From: Pseudomonas fluorescens NCIMB 11764
Lineage (GTDB): Bacteria > Pseudomonadota > Gammaproteobacteria > Pseudomonadales > Pseudomonadaceae
Length of the DNA stretch: 64,000 nt
Assembly (NCBI RefSeq): GCF_000293885.2
Contig: NZ_CP010945.1
Location: forward strand, 868,001 to 932,000
Direction: 5' to 3'
The notes under the pieces were generated by a model. The model made no database searches. It saw only the letters and a program-made list of their open reading frames with translations, and was not told where the DNA came from. A program made the translations under genes and the position numbers. This document shows positions 28,831-36,786 of this stretch, one piece after another. Each line of letters begins with the position of its first letter. The first letter of the stretch is position 1.

Positions 28831-29852
28831 TGCCAAGCTTCAGTTTTTTGATTCGCAACAGCCTGCTCGCTTACTACTCCACCGTTCCCTTACTGCGCTC
28901 AGCCACTCGATCAGGAATCTTCGACCTCTTGGCCGCGCTGGTCATCAGCAAGGCATACCGCTTGTAAGCCTGCGCCGCCCGCACTTTATCTTTCACGCCC
29001 CAGTAACTATCCGCGAGGTTCAGATAGGTCACTGTTCTGCCGGGGTTTCTGGCAATAACCGCGCTCAACAACACAATGGACTCATCGTAATAGCCGGACT
29101 CACCCAATAGAAAACCGACGTCGTTAGACCAGCCTGGCGATTGAGCGAAGTCATACTTTTGCGCGATGTAGCTGTGCGGATAACAGTGACCGCTGCCTCC
29201 ATCCATCAGGAAATTCGCCATCACCGTCGAAACGGCCTCGGTCTGCCCTTTTCGATACAGCGCCAACGCCTTGTCGAGCTGTTCCGCGACGTCAGTCATC
29301 ATCAGTTTTTTGTTGTCACCGGCAGATTTAATGCGCAAGCCAGAGAGCTGCTCAAACACCTTGCGCCCATCGAAAGATGCCAAAGACATTTCACCGATCA
29401 GGCTTTCGGGTACTTCTTCAACACTGACAACCGAGTGATCACAGGACTCGTTATTGACGACCTGTAATACATTTTTCAGCTCGAACTGCCTGGAACTTTT
29501 GTTGTAGCGAAACACCAGGTTGAAGTTATAAACGGCGTTATCTTCTTCGCTGCTGACCAGCACAAGGGCGTTTCCGGCTTCGGCAGAAGACTGCTTGACC
29601 GACACGGACTCGCCTTGCATATCGATGACCTTCAGCACGCCTGCCGGGTTGTTTATTACGCTGACGCTGAAGACATCGCTCATGGCCGTCGAGTATTGGC
29701 TCTCGATCAACGGCAATGCCTTGGAGGTATCCAGCAGGATGTCGTCACCGGTGCCGTGTTCAGGTGTGATCTGCAGACGGCGGAAGTCTGCCCCAGCATC
29801 ACCGGACAGCACAGACACGTTTTGACGGGACGCATCACCCAATAAACTGGCC
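28831..29852 (-). repeat. Direct duplication, copy B (about 1.02 kb)
   Basis: This is the partner of 25169-26192. Here the duplicated module is joined in frame to a different, 235-residue N-terminal region. The matching 3' flank extends past the stop codon to the CCAAGCT motif in both copies. Confidence 0.9.
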
Positions 29853-30610
29853 TGTTGCTGTTTGATCACCGTTGGCTGATGGGCGCTGGAACTCGGCTGC
29901 ACGACCTCACCCGTACTCAGCGAAACTGTTTCTTTCAAGGGAAGCGCGCAGCCGGAATCACACGCCATCTTCAGAAACTCAGGCTCGTCAGTCCCCTCGA
30001 ACACATAAGTTGACGCGCCATTGCGTTGCCCGTCGCTGTACACCGGGACACTGACCGCCAACGAACCGGTGGCCGAAGATGCAGGGGGTTGATCCGCAAC
30101 CGTTACCACGCTGGCTTCAACGTCCTTGCAAAGGGTGTTGATGGCGGAATCCAGAAGCCCCTGCCCCGCTCCAGCAACCAACTTCGCATTGGCCGGACGG
30201 CAGTCATAGCCATGCCAGTACGGGCCAATCTGTGTAGAGATATCCAAGGAAAAAATATAGATATGGTTCAGGACGATCTCTTTACCGTCATAGCTGAAAA
30301 CCACCCAACGGCGCGATTTGGCCGAAGAGTAATTCTCACTGTCCAGGATGTACTGTCTGCCGGATCGATACAGCGCGTTGGTAAACATCGCGCCAGTGTC
30401 TTCCGGGGCATCGAACAATCGCTTTCCTGAGTTGGCATCTAAAATATAGCCGTCTGCATTCAAAGCGACGGAACAACTGCCGGGCGTCTTGCCGTAAGGC
30501 TCACAGATCGTTGCGTGTGGAAGAACAAACTCAGCGGCGCCAGCGCCAAAACTCAACAGCGCCATCAGGTACATTGAAATCTTCAAGGTATGCAGCTTCA
30601 CCACTGACAC
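28874..30610 (-). CDS. Large secreted TPR-tail protein D
   Basis: The 578-residue protein has a signal peptide (LKISMYLMALLSFGAGA). Residues 25-240 form a unique N-terminal domain with several cysteines (ICEPYG, GSCSVAL, YDCRPAN, NTLCKDV, MACDSGCALP). Residues about 245-578 duplicate the 365-residue protein at 25211 and end SKIPDRVAERSKGTVE. It overlaps the upstream gene at 30598 by a few bases. The start is GTG; in-frame GTGs at 30604 and 30601 are equally possible. The N-terminal domain is not recognised. Confidence 0.78.
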   Translation of the reverse strand: MSVVKLHTLKISMYLMALLSFGAGAAEFVLPHATICEPYGKTPGSCSVALNADGYILDANSGKRLFDAPEDTGAMFTNALYRSGRQYILDSENYSSAKSRRWVVFSYDGKEIVLNHIYIFSLDISTQIGPYWHGYDCRPANAKLVAGAGQGLLDSAINTLCKDVEASVVTVADQPPASSATGSLAVSVPVYSDGQRNGASTYVFEGTDEPEFLKMACDSGCALPLKETVSLSTGEVVQPSSSAHQPTVIKQQQASLLGDASRQNVSVLSGDAGADFRRLQITPEHGTGDDILLDTSKALPLIESQYSTAMSDVFSVSVINNPAGVLKVIDMQGESVSVKQSSAEAGNALVLVSSEEDNAVYNFNLVFRYNKSSRQFELKNVLQVVNNESCDHSVVSVEEVPESLIGEMSLASFDGRKVFEQLSGLRIKSAGDNKKLMMTDVAEQLDKALALYRKGQTEAVSTVMANFLMDGGSGHCYPHSYIAQKYDFAQSPGWSNDVGFLLGESGYYDESIVLLSAVIARNPGRTVTYLNLADSYWGVKDKVRAAQAYKRYALLMTSAAKRSKIPDRVAERSKGTVE

Positions 30611-31029
30611 CCCTTCTCGGGAGAAAACTCAATCTGCGGGTGATGCTCAAACCCATAGTGTTTCTTGCTTTTGGCATTGGTGTACGCCATGCCGTAAATC
30701 AGCGCCCCTTGACGGACCATGACATATTCGCCCGTGACTGCGCCGCCAACGACCTCGACCCACGTGGTGGTAGTGGTGGATTGAAAAGGTCGGCCGTCGG
30801 ACATTTCTTCTTGCTCGGTACTTTTGTAAACCAGCGGGATCGACTCTTTGGACGTCGCATACTTGGCCCCCGCCCCGCTCCACTTGGCGGCATGATCACT
30901 GTAGGCCCTGAACTCCAACTTTATGTCCTTGCCCTCCTGGGATCGAAAACAGGAAATTTCCGTTTCCACTTCGCTGTGAGCGAATGCGGGGAAGGCCAAT
31001 AACATCAGCATCACTAACTTTTTTTTCAA
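30598..31029 (-). CDS. Small secreted protein, paralogue 1
   Basis: The 143-residue product has a signal peptide (KKKLVMLMLLAFPAFAHS). The mature protein has Cys near each end (ISCFRS and KGCQW) and the motif GEYVMVRQGALIYGMAYTN. It is clearly paralogous to the gene at 31560: both share KFELR/LEFRAYxD, IPLV, TWxEVxxGxVTGxYxMVxQGxxI and end EKGCQW. I chose the TTG at 31029, six bases after GGGAG, since it gives the better signal N-terminus; TTG at 31035 is also in frame. A stable beta-rich domain is likely; the function is unknown. Confidence 0.75.
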   Translation of the reverse strand: MKKKLVMLMLLAFPAFAHSEVETEISCFRSQEGKDIKLEFRAYSDHAAKWSGAGAKYATSKESIPLVYKSTEQEEMSDGRPFQSTTTTTWVEVVGGAVTGEYVMVRQGALIYGMAYTNAKSKKHYGFEHHPQIEFSPEKGCQW

Positions 31030-31053
31030 AGACAACTCCCTTTGCCAAATCGC

Positions 31054-31536
31054 TTATGAATCGGTGATTTTCAACAGCCGGAATTCGTTGTTCACAAACT
31101 CGTAATAGCGAGTTCGGTCGCGGTTCTTCAGCCGTTTACCCTTCATATCTTTTTCGGTATTGGCGGTGATGCCGGAGACGATGATCAAGTTGCTGTCGGG
31201 CTGGTAAGACAGCGTCAGCAAGTTGCCGTCGTAGGCATTGGGCAGACCCGTCGCGACCTCGCCGGTCTGCGCGTCCAGCACCTCGACACACATCGTGCTG
31301 CCACCACAGCCCACCCTGTGCAGAACGTAGTGCCCGGCGAAATTGACCTTGCCGGCGAGGGCTTGTGCTCGCGCTTGATCCATCCATTGGTTGCTGTTTT
31401 CCTGGGGCGCCAGGGCTTGGTTTGGACCAGCAAACACTTCGGTGACGGTGACGTCCGTGAAGGATGGATCGGCGGCGAAAGATAAAGAGGCTGCACCGGT
31501 CAGGATGCAACCCAATAAAATCGACAGTCCTTTCAT
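31054..31536 (-). CDS. Secreted protein with GHYVLHRVGCGG motif
   Basis: The 160-residue product has a signal peptide (KGLSILLGCILTGAASL, cleaved at SFA-AD). The core NFAGHYVLHRVGCGG...MCVEVLDAQTGEV looks like a small conserved beta fold seen in uncharacterised periplasmic proteins, with a probable disulfide between the two cysteines. AGGAG precedes the ATG at 31536; the frame extends upstream to 31569 without support. It lies between the two members of a paralogous pair, so that pair probably arose by duplication around it. Confidence 0.75.
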   Translation of the reverse strand: MKGLSILLGCILTGAASLSFAADPSFTDVTVTEVFAGPNQALAPQENSNQWMDQARAQALAGKVNFAGHYVLHRVGCGGSTMCVEVLDAQTGEVATGLPNAYDGNLLTLSYQPDSNLIIVSGITANTEKDMKGKRLKNRDRTRYYEFVNNEFRLLKITDS

Positions 31537-31559
31537 GTTGTAACTCCTGAGCAAACCGA

Positions 31560-31982
31560 TTATTCCCATTGGCAGCCTTTCTCCAAAGAGACTTCGGTGG
31601 CTGTATAAAAAAAACCGTATTCCTTTCCGCTCGACTTATTCGTGTAGCTCATCGAAACGATCATCCCCCCCTGACTCACCATTTCGTATGTACCCGTCAC
31701 CTTTCCCTCAAGCACTTCAGACCATGTTCTTGTGAGCTCCCCTGGCCTATCCGGGCTCACTTCTTCAGATTGGCTGTCGGTTAAAACCAGAGGTATCGGA
31801 ACACCGGATGACGCGTACTTAACAAAGCCACCCTCCAACTTGTTCGTAGTGTCGTAGTAGGTTCGAAGCTCGAATTTCACAGGGCTCCCGTCACCCATTT
31901 CAAAACACAGATTCTCCGACACAACCTCGCAGTGAGCCGTCAACGGCAACACGCCAATCACCAACAGCAGCAATCTTTTCAC
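31560..31982 (-). CDS. Small secreted protein, paralogue 2
   Basis: The 140-residue product has a signal peptide (KRLLLLVIGVLPLTAHC) and is the paralogue of the protein encoded at 30598 (roughly 40% alike by eye; shared features are two terminal cysteines and a VTGTYEMVSQGGMIVSMSYTN core). I chose the GTG at 31982, with AAGGGA seven bases upstream; an ATG at 32009 would add nine residues ahead of the lysine-arginine of the signal peptide. The Cys in AHC could be a lipobox only if LTAHC were accepted, which I doubt. Function unknown. Confidence 0.72.
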   Translation of the reverse strand: MKRLLLLVIGVLPLTAHCEVVSENLCFEMGDGSPVKFELRTYYDTTNKLEGGFVKYASSGVPIPLVLTDSQSEEVSPDRPGELTRTWSEVLEGKVTGTYEMVSQGGMIVSMSYTNKSSGKEYGFFYTATEVSLEKGCQWE

Positions 31983-31983
31983 T

Positions 31984-32604
31984 TCAAATCCCTTGAAATA
32001 ACCCGCCATTCAAATCGAGAAATCCTGCCGAGCATGTAGAGGGAATAGCTTTGCAGCGTGGCGCCGAATAGAGCGAGCCACCAGACTTGTTGCGCGCGGG
32101 GCGGTGGGTACGGCGTCGGCAACCCAGAGGGCTTTTCCGACCGTCACTAAAGCCGTCAATCCCGCTTAAGTACCTATTAGCCTGAATCAACTGATTGGGG
32201 ATCAACTTACCATTGCTATGTCGCGCATAGGCATAAACTTGATACAGCGTACCGTAGGCCCCCATGCCTCTATGGTTAATTTCCCAAGAAACCAAAACAA
32301 AGACATTCTTTACATCCTGAACCGGATAAAAAAATATCGACTCGACCTTAGGCGGCGAACCAGCAACATCATATTTATCAACCAACTGTCTAGCCGATAC
32401 TCCATCGTTATTTTTCACATCGAGGACTAGAGACACGGGATACTCTGCATCTCCCGTTTCCAAAACCAATAATTCCGCATTTTCGACAACAGTTGTTTTA
32501 TAGGGGCCATCTATTACCGCTCCCCGCAGATAGAGGCTATCATCCTGCGCCACGGAAACCCTACAGAAGATAAATACCAATAATACAAAACAAAATTTAC
32601 GCAT
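31984..32604 (-). CDS. Secreted protein with 3' end replaced by a repeat
   Basis: The 206-codon frame starts with a signal peptide (RKFCFVLLVFIFCRVSVAQ). Residues 20-150 look like a genuine secreted domain (YLRGAVIDGPYKTTVVENAE, VLVSWEINHRGMGAYGTLYQ). The last 55 residues, from about GFSDGRKSP, are Arg/Ser/Cys-rich and come from a G+C-rich intergenic repeat, so the natural C-terminus has been lost or never existed. The gene is probably damaged. A good AGGACG site and ATG at 32604 fix the start. Confidence 0.6.
   Translation of the reverse strand: MRKFCFVLLVFIFCRVSVAQDDSLYLRGAVIDGPYKTTVVENAELLVLETGDAEYPVSLVLDVKNNDGVSARQLVDKYDVAGSPPKVESIFFYPVQDVKNVFVLVSWEINHRGMGAYGTLYQVYAYARHSNGKLIPNQLIQANRYLSGIDGFSDGRKSPLGCRRRTHRPARNKSGGSLYSAPRCKAIPSTCSAGFLDLNGGLFQGI
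32013..32150. repeat. G+C-rich dispersed repeat fused to a gene end
   Basis: Composition changes sharply from AT-rich to G+C-rich at about 32150. On the minus strand, another frame reads WVADAVPTAPRATSLVARS, a string I remember as recurring in small hypothetical proteins of pseudomonads, which marks it as a dispersed intergenic repeat. This memory should be checked by a nucleotide search. Confidence 0.5.
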
Positions 32605-32634
32605 CGTCCTTTTTGCCTCTCCTCGTTGTAAAAA

Positions 32635-33246
32635 CTAATTTTTGCTAGGCGTAATGGCCTCAAATGACGCCTTTATATCAGATAACTTAGGATCACTTCT
32701 CAGGTTAGACCTAGGTATACATGCAGAAAATTTAACCGTGGTATCTTTCACACCCTTCAACCCATAGAAACAGTCGAACCACAGGCCTGTTTTGTCTAAC
32801 GAAAATCTATTCTTGGCAGCAGCGACGTCTCCATCAGAGTTCCAAATCATAAAAGGAGACATTATTACTCGGACGGCAGCAGAACCCGATGCAGAGGGAT
32901 GAACAAGATCTACCGAGCCCGTCTCAGACTCTTGATACAATACCTCGTCAACGGCATAGTTGTATATATACTTACCATGACTATCAAAACGTCCGGACAT
33001 ACTCAAACTCTTATCAAACTCAACCGGCTCTACAATAAAAACGTTCTCCTCAGTCAGTATATCCGGATTTAAATTAACGTTCGAGACCAAGTCCCCATAG
33101 CAAACCCCATTCTCAGCTCTCACGTTCAATTTAAAACCAGGAATCTCCGGAATTACAACTCCACACATATCCAGAGACTCGGTCTAAGCCACCGACGAAA
33201 GCGTAATGAAAGACAAGCCACCAAACAACATGAACAACACTTTCAT
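32635..33246 (-). pseudogene. Secreted protein gene with amber codon at the signal cleavage site
   Basis: An ATG at 33246 starts a normal signal peptide (MKVLFMLFGGLSFITLSSVA). Codon 21 is TAG (33184-33186), and the same frame then continues without a stop for 182 codons: TESLDMCGVVIPEIPG onward, ending TPSKN. The likely ancestral codon is CAG (Gln), giving SSVA-QTES, a good signal peptidase site. The downstream 177 codons from ATG 33168 alone would lack any export signal. The mature part has four cysteines (including WFDCFYG and SACIPRS). It was probably an immunity-type protein, now inactive unless the amber codon is read through. Confidence 0.8.
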
Positions 33247-33313
33247 TATAACGATCTCTTATGATAAGCGATCAAAGGAAAGAGACCAACTCTGATAGAG
33301 AAATAGCATGAAC

Positions 33314-33373
33314 AAATGGGGCAGATTTATTTATCAAAAGTCAAATTCATCTCACAAATAAATCCGTCCCCTT
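33314..33373. repeat. GGGACAGA repeat copy
   Basis: Left arm AAATGGGGCAGATTTATTT (33314-33332) and right arm CAAATAAATCCGTCCCC (33355-33371) form an imperfect palindrome between two cassettes. Confidence 0.8.
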
Positions 33374-33400
33374 CACACCCCTTTACGCCTGTTAAGCGCA

Positions 33401-33805
33401 TTAGTGCGTATCACAGCTCGGCCCACTGAGCGCTTCACCGTCAACATTAAACTTACATACCTCAGTAATGTCTGCGCCCTGTGTTAGAGACATAAGAGTT
33501 AGAGTGAATAAAAGTTCATTATTGGAAAACTCTCCTTTTTCCAGCACAACCTCCGAGAAATCAGTGTTGAAGCTTTTTCCAGAAATACTGCAAAAATCCA
33601 TTGAGTTACTGGCAGCACCTTTGCCGCCTGGCTTTAGGACCTGAATTTTTATGCAAGGACTGCCCAGCGACTGATAGTAGCGAACCAACTTACCAGAAAT
33701 GACAGCCGTATCGGCTTTATATATATTTACAACTGGATCTTTTTCATCCGCTGCCAAGGCGCAGCAGGAAAAAGCCAAACCTACCAACACCATTAAGTTT
33801 TTCAT
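33401..33805 (-). CDS. Small secreted protein of unknown function
   Basis: The 134-residue product has a clear signal peptide (KNLMVLVGLAFSCCALAA, cut before DEKD). The mature domain has four cysteines (SPCIKIQ, DFCSISG, EVCKFN, PSCDTH), likely two disulfides, and reads as an all-beta protein (YKADTAVISGKLVRYYQS). No family recognised. It is AT-rich and flanked by a GGGACAGA repeat downstream and the T6SS scar upstream. By location it is a probable periplasmic immunity protein. Confidence 0.75.
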   Translation of the reverse strand: MKNLMVLVGLAFSCCALAADEKDPVVNIYKADTAVISGKLVRYYQSLGSPCIKIQVLKPGGKGAASNSMDFCSISGKSFNTDFSEVVLEKGEFSNNELLFTLTLMSLTQGADITEVCKFNVDGEALSGPSCDTH

Positions 33806-33913
33806 TTCTCACCTTATAGATAATTTTTACGCCTAGTAAAGCGATCTAACGGAACATTTGACCAATTGTTTTGATTGGACATAACAGACTTCAATTCAGC
33901 CCTATTGTTTTGA

Positions 33914-34029
33914 ACGCAATTGGGCGGCGGTGATCGTTCGATCGGCCGCGTCGAATGCCAGCGCCGTTCGCAGGGCAATTTGTCGCGTGCCGAGCCACGC
34001 AAAGCGCCGTCGAACAGACGCTCCAGCGC
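33914..34029 (-). pseudogene. Scar: fused 3' fragments of T6SS stp and stk
   Basis: Positions 33914-33976 are an essentially exact copy of 44908-44970, inside the 3' end of the T6SS kinase gene. Positions 33976-34029 match 45891-45944, the 3' end of the T6SS phosphatase gene, with a few mismatches near the start of that block. In the intact locus these pieces lie about 920 bases apart, in the same order and strand. The simplest reading is that a second stp-stk copy once stood here and an internal deletion fused its ends. It encodes nothing useful now. Confidence 0.88.
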
Positions 34030-34110
34030 AATCCCATGCTGATGAAAACGCGTTGATCAGCAAGGGCGGAGGTCAGGGAAAATGGGCATCCGAGGAAGGT
34101 TAAGTAAGTG

Positions 34111-34130
34111 CCATTCAAATCTGTCCCCTT
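34111..34130. repeat. GGGACAGA repeat, half copy
   Basis: CCATTCAAATCTGTCCCCTT is a right arm without its partner. Confidence 0.45.
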
Positions 34131-34138
34131 TCGCTTTT

Positions 34139-34732
34139 CTAATTCGACAACTTCAAAAGCCGGTGTACCAACGTCGCGCCGGGACTCCAATCACGCAGAG
34201 TCGGCAACAACCCCTTGTTCCGGCTTTTTTCATAATCATCCGCGCCGTCCGGAACGACCAACTCATCCCACACGAAATAGACATTTGCAGCGACACCCGT
34301 CTTTACGTAGTACCTGGGCGATTCCCCCCGCGAATCCGTTTCGAAATAGGCAGGAAGCGGATTATCTGAAAACACCATCGCCGCGTTCACGTGAGTCACG
34401 GGTGAGTCTGGGCCAGCGAGAAACCTGACCTGAACAACCAAGGTAGGAGGGAATACCGACATCCAAAGGTCATCGACTTGCCCGAGGTCCACGACACCCG
34501 GCAAAACTGGAGCAAGCAGGGTGATATTCGTCAAATCCCATTCGTCTCCACCCGCACGTAGAGACATGACGGGTTCCTGATCAGAAAAATCGCGAATCTC
34601 CTGGGTTACCAGCGCAGCCGCTGCTTTGGAAGAGTCGATTGCCGTAATAACGCCTGTGCCGTTGTTATCGCTCCCCGTGTCCCCGCAGGCGCCGAGTAGA
34701 AGGAAAGTGAAGAACCAAAAGAAATACTTCAT
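34139..34732 (-). CDS. Lipoprotein, immunity-type
   Basis: The 197-residue product has a lipoprotein signal (KYFFWFFTFLLLGAC, lipobox LGAC, Cys16). The mature part has a Val-rich beta region (PPTLVVQVRFLAGPDSPV) and a C-terminal segment VWDELVVPDGADDYEKSRNK that reappears as a remnant at 37919-37975, beside the other effector-like gene. That shared tail of about 85 residues links this lipoprotein to the mosaic gene at 37976. An outer-membrane or inner-membrane immunity lipoprotein for a periplasmic effector is the best guess. Confidence 0.78.
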   Translation of the reverse strand: MKYFFWFFTFLLLGACGDTGSDNNGTGVITAIDSSKAAAALVTQEIRDFSDQEPVMSLRAGGDEWDLTNITLLAPVLPGVVDLGQVDDLWMSVFPPTLVVQVRFLAGPDSPVTHVNAAMVFSDNPLPAYFETDSRGESPRYYVKTGVAANVYFVWDELVVPDGADDYEKSRNKGLLPTLRDWSPGATLVHRLLKLSN

Positions 34733-34838
34733 AGTGAGTGCTACTTTTTCCTTAATTTTTATATAGAAATCCTGTAATGCCGACTCGATATCAGTGCCGC
34801 CGGCGATACAGTTAAGTCCGCACTCCCCTTGTAAGATT

Positions 34839-35717
34839 TTAATGGAGTGCTTTTATCGAAGGATCCTTATAACTTGAATTAACGTCGATACCCGCATCCC
34901 TCGCCTTTGTCTCAAGCTCATCTCGCTGTTTCTTATATTTTAAAAGCAGATCAGGTAACAAATCTGTCCAGCGCGTCTTATCGGATTCCTTACTAAACTC
35001 AGATACCCAATACTCACGTTCGCTCATGAATTTCAAAGAGATCAAATAGGTGCCTCGCTGCGTTGGATCCGAATCAGAGTTACGACGCCATGCCTTCAGG
35101 GTCAAATAATTGCCATCACTATAAAAATTCCAATCATAAAAATCGTCGACCTTTAACCATTGGTCTATATTCATCTTGTAGTCAGGATCAAGCCATGGAT
35201 GGCTTTTTACATAAACGCCAAGCACATCGCCGGGATTCACTATTTTTTCCGCCTGCGAGCCTGGGATGCGCGGATCGTATGGTGCAAAGTAATGTTTCCA
35301 ACCTGACGCTTTAATTTCTTTTATCAGGCTATATAAAAACGCCTGATTTTCTTCATGCTGACTATTGTCTGGAAGACCTCGAACCATCAATTCAAGATTT
35401 TCTATATCACCCCCAACATCACCATCAATCGACGTTTTCACATCTGTAACGTGTTCAATTTTTAACGATTTATTAACAATCACAGTAGGAAGGTCCGCAT
35501 CTGCAGCCGACTTGCTAATTTTGTACCAGCACATATTTACTTGCGGCATGCACTCTTTTCGAAATTCCACTGGGCTTTCGGACAATACTTTTGTCATCGC
35601 TTCTGACAATTTAATTTCGATTACAGCAGTCGTGCCGGCCATACTATTACTCCTGGTATCTTTTTCATCACCGCATGCGCTAAGCAGAAAAAATAATAAA
35701 ATAAAAAACATCTTCAT
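34839..35717 (-). CDS. Lipoprotein coupled to the split effector-like gene
   Basis: The 292-residue product starts MKMFFILLFFLLSAC, lipobox LSAC (Cys15), from the ATG at 35717, which overlaps the stop of the upstream effector-like gene in an ATGA tetrad. This four-base overlap is typical of effector-immunity pairs. The mature protein has a Trp-rich C-terminal half (HPWLDPDYKMNIDQWLK, YDWNFYSDGNYLTLKAW) and no recognised domain. I infer that it is the immunity partner of the split gene. A TTG at 35732 would add five residues. Confidence 0.8.
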   Translation of the reverse strand: MKMFFILLFFLLSACGDEKDTRSNSMAGTTAVIEIKLSEAMTKVLSESPVEFRKECMPQVNMCWYKISKSAADADLPTVIVNKSLKIEHVTDVKTSIDGDVGGDIENLELMVRGLPDNSQHEENQAFLYSLIKEIKASGWKHYFAPYDPRIPGSQAEKIVNPGDVLGVYVKSHPWLDPDYKMNIDQWLKVDDFYDWNFYSDGNYLTLKAWRRNSDSDPTQRGTYLISLKFMSEREYWVSEFSKESDKTRWTDLLPDLLLKYKKQRDELETKARDAGIDVNSSYKDPSIKALH

Positions 35718-36449
35718 TTTTGATTTTTCCAACTGGCGATTGTTTCAATCTCACCTTCCATATACGTTAATTTTTTATCCATCAGTTCGTGATACTGACC
35801 GGCAATAGCAGTAATAAATACCATTCGTTCGCGCTCATTGTATAAGTTGCCATCTTTCATCTGCACTCTCAGCTCCGGATCTTCAACGTCACACGCCGTA
35901 CTAAAGGCGGCGGCGCGGACTGGCACAAAAGGTGCCCATTCAAACGCGGCCTGGACCTTCAATGTCGTCTGGAAAAAATAGTCGTTATAGATTAATGGCT
36001 GCAGTATTCTGCGCTGCTCATGATCCGCAATAGCAAGCAATGATTTTAGTTGCACAGCCCTTCTAGCTGAGCCACTGGCTATGGTTTCAGATTCACGAAT
36101 ACGGTCAAATCCCTTCTTTACATCAGGCGTTAAAGAAAGATTTTTTAATACAGGCAGAGCCTCCTCTGCCCAAGGCAAACTGTCTATGTTCATCTGCACT
36201 TGTGCATCACAGCTTTTCGCATTGCGAACGGGCGCACAATCCTCAAATTGCTCTGGATACTTCTTGTAAAACCAATGCCACACAAAGATGTCCTGAAACA
36301 GCCAGAAATTGCCTTTCCCAAGCCCTTTCTTGCCAATTCTTAGTGGCGGTTGGCCAACAGGGGGTATTCCAATGGTCAGGTAAGGCTCGGCAGGAATGAA
36401 ATCCAATCCGCACTTAACCTGTTTACTGGCAAAGGCAGCCAGGCCCATC
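35714..36449 (-). pseudogene. Split effector-like gene, 3' part
   Basis: This is the downstream 245 codons of a gene cut by the IS3-family element. It begins at the 4-bp target duplication (36446-36449) and reads GLAAFASKQVKCGLDF, then GNFWLFQDIFVWHWFY, a Trp/His-rich motif, and ends SWKNQK. The style resembles DUF2515 proteins, but that assignment is from memory and uncertain. Rejoined to 37647-37922 it gives one 335-residue frame with no other lesion. No signal peptide is present in the full protein, as expected for a T6SS-delivered effector. Confidence 0.85.
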
Positions 36450-36519
36450 GGTAATCCCCCCTGAAATCAGTACTCGTCAGAAGTAGAATTTTCTCCTAAT
36501 CGGATCAAGGAAATTTTGC

Positions 36520-36786
36520 GTGAAGACATCGCGTTTTTCGGACAGCCAAATCATTGCCATCCTCAAGCAGGCCGAGGCCGGCAGCCCAGTCCCGGAGCTG
36601 TGCCGCGAGCACGGCATCAGCTCGGCGACCTTCTACAAGTGGCGCGCCAAGTTCGGCGGCATGGACGCCTCGCTGATGGCCCGGCTACGTGAGCTGGAGG
36701 AAGAAAACCGCCGCCTCAAAAAGATGTACGCCGAAGAGCGCCTGAAGGCCGAGATCATCCAGGAAGCCATGGCAAAAAAGTGGTGA
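36520..36786 (+). CDS. IS3-family transposase OrfA
   Basis: The 88-residue product has a helix-turn-helix ([20 protein letters not shown], then [20 protein letters not shown]) followed by a leucine-zipper-like helix ([20 protein letters not shown]). It binds the element's ends and is the N-terminal part of the OrfAB transposase. It starts at GTG. The A6G run at its 3' end permits the -1 shift into orfB. Confidence 0.93.
   Translation: MKTSRFSDSQIIAILKQAEAGSPVPELCREHGISSATFYKWRAKFGGMDASLMARLRELEEENRRLKKMYAEERLKAEIIQEAMAKKW

Larger units (their letters stand above)
33806..34138. other. Gene-free gap holding the T6SS scar
   Basis: The gap between 33401-33805 and 34139-34732 contains the stp/stk scar at 33914-34029 and, to its right (34030-34130), a repeat-like tract ending in half a GGGACAGA element (34111-34130). 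No functional gene is visible. Confidence 0.7.

Noticed and set aside
33891-34190. 99-codon minus-strand frame across the T6SS scar
   Set aside because: It is a read-through of the scar and flanking repeat in a frame that matches neither parent protein.
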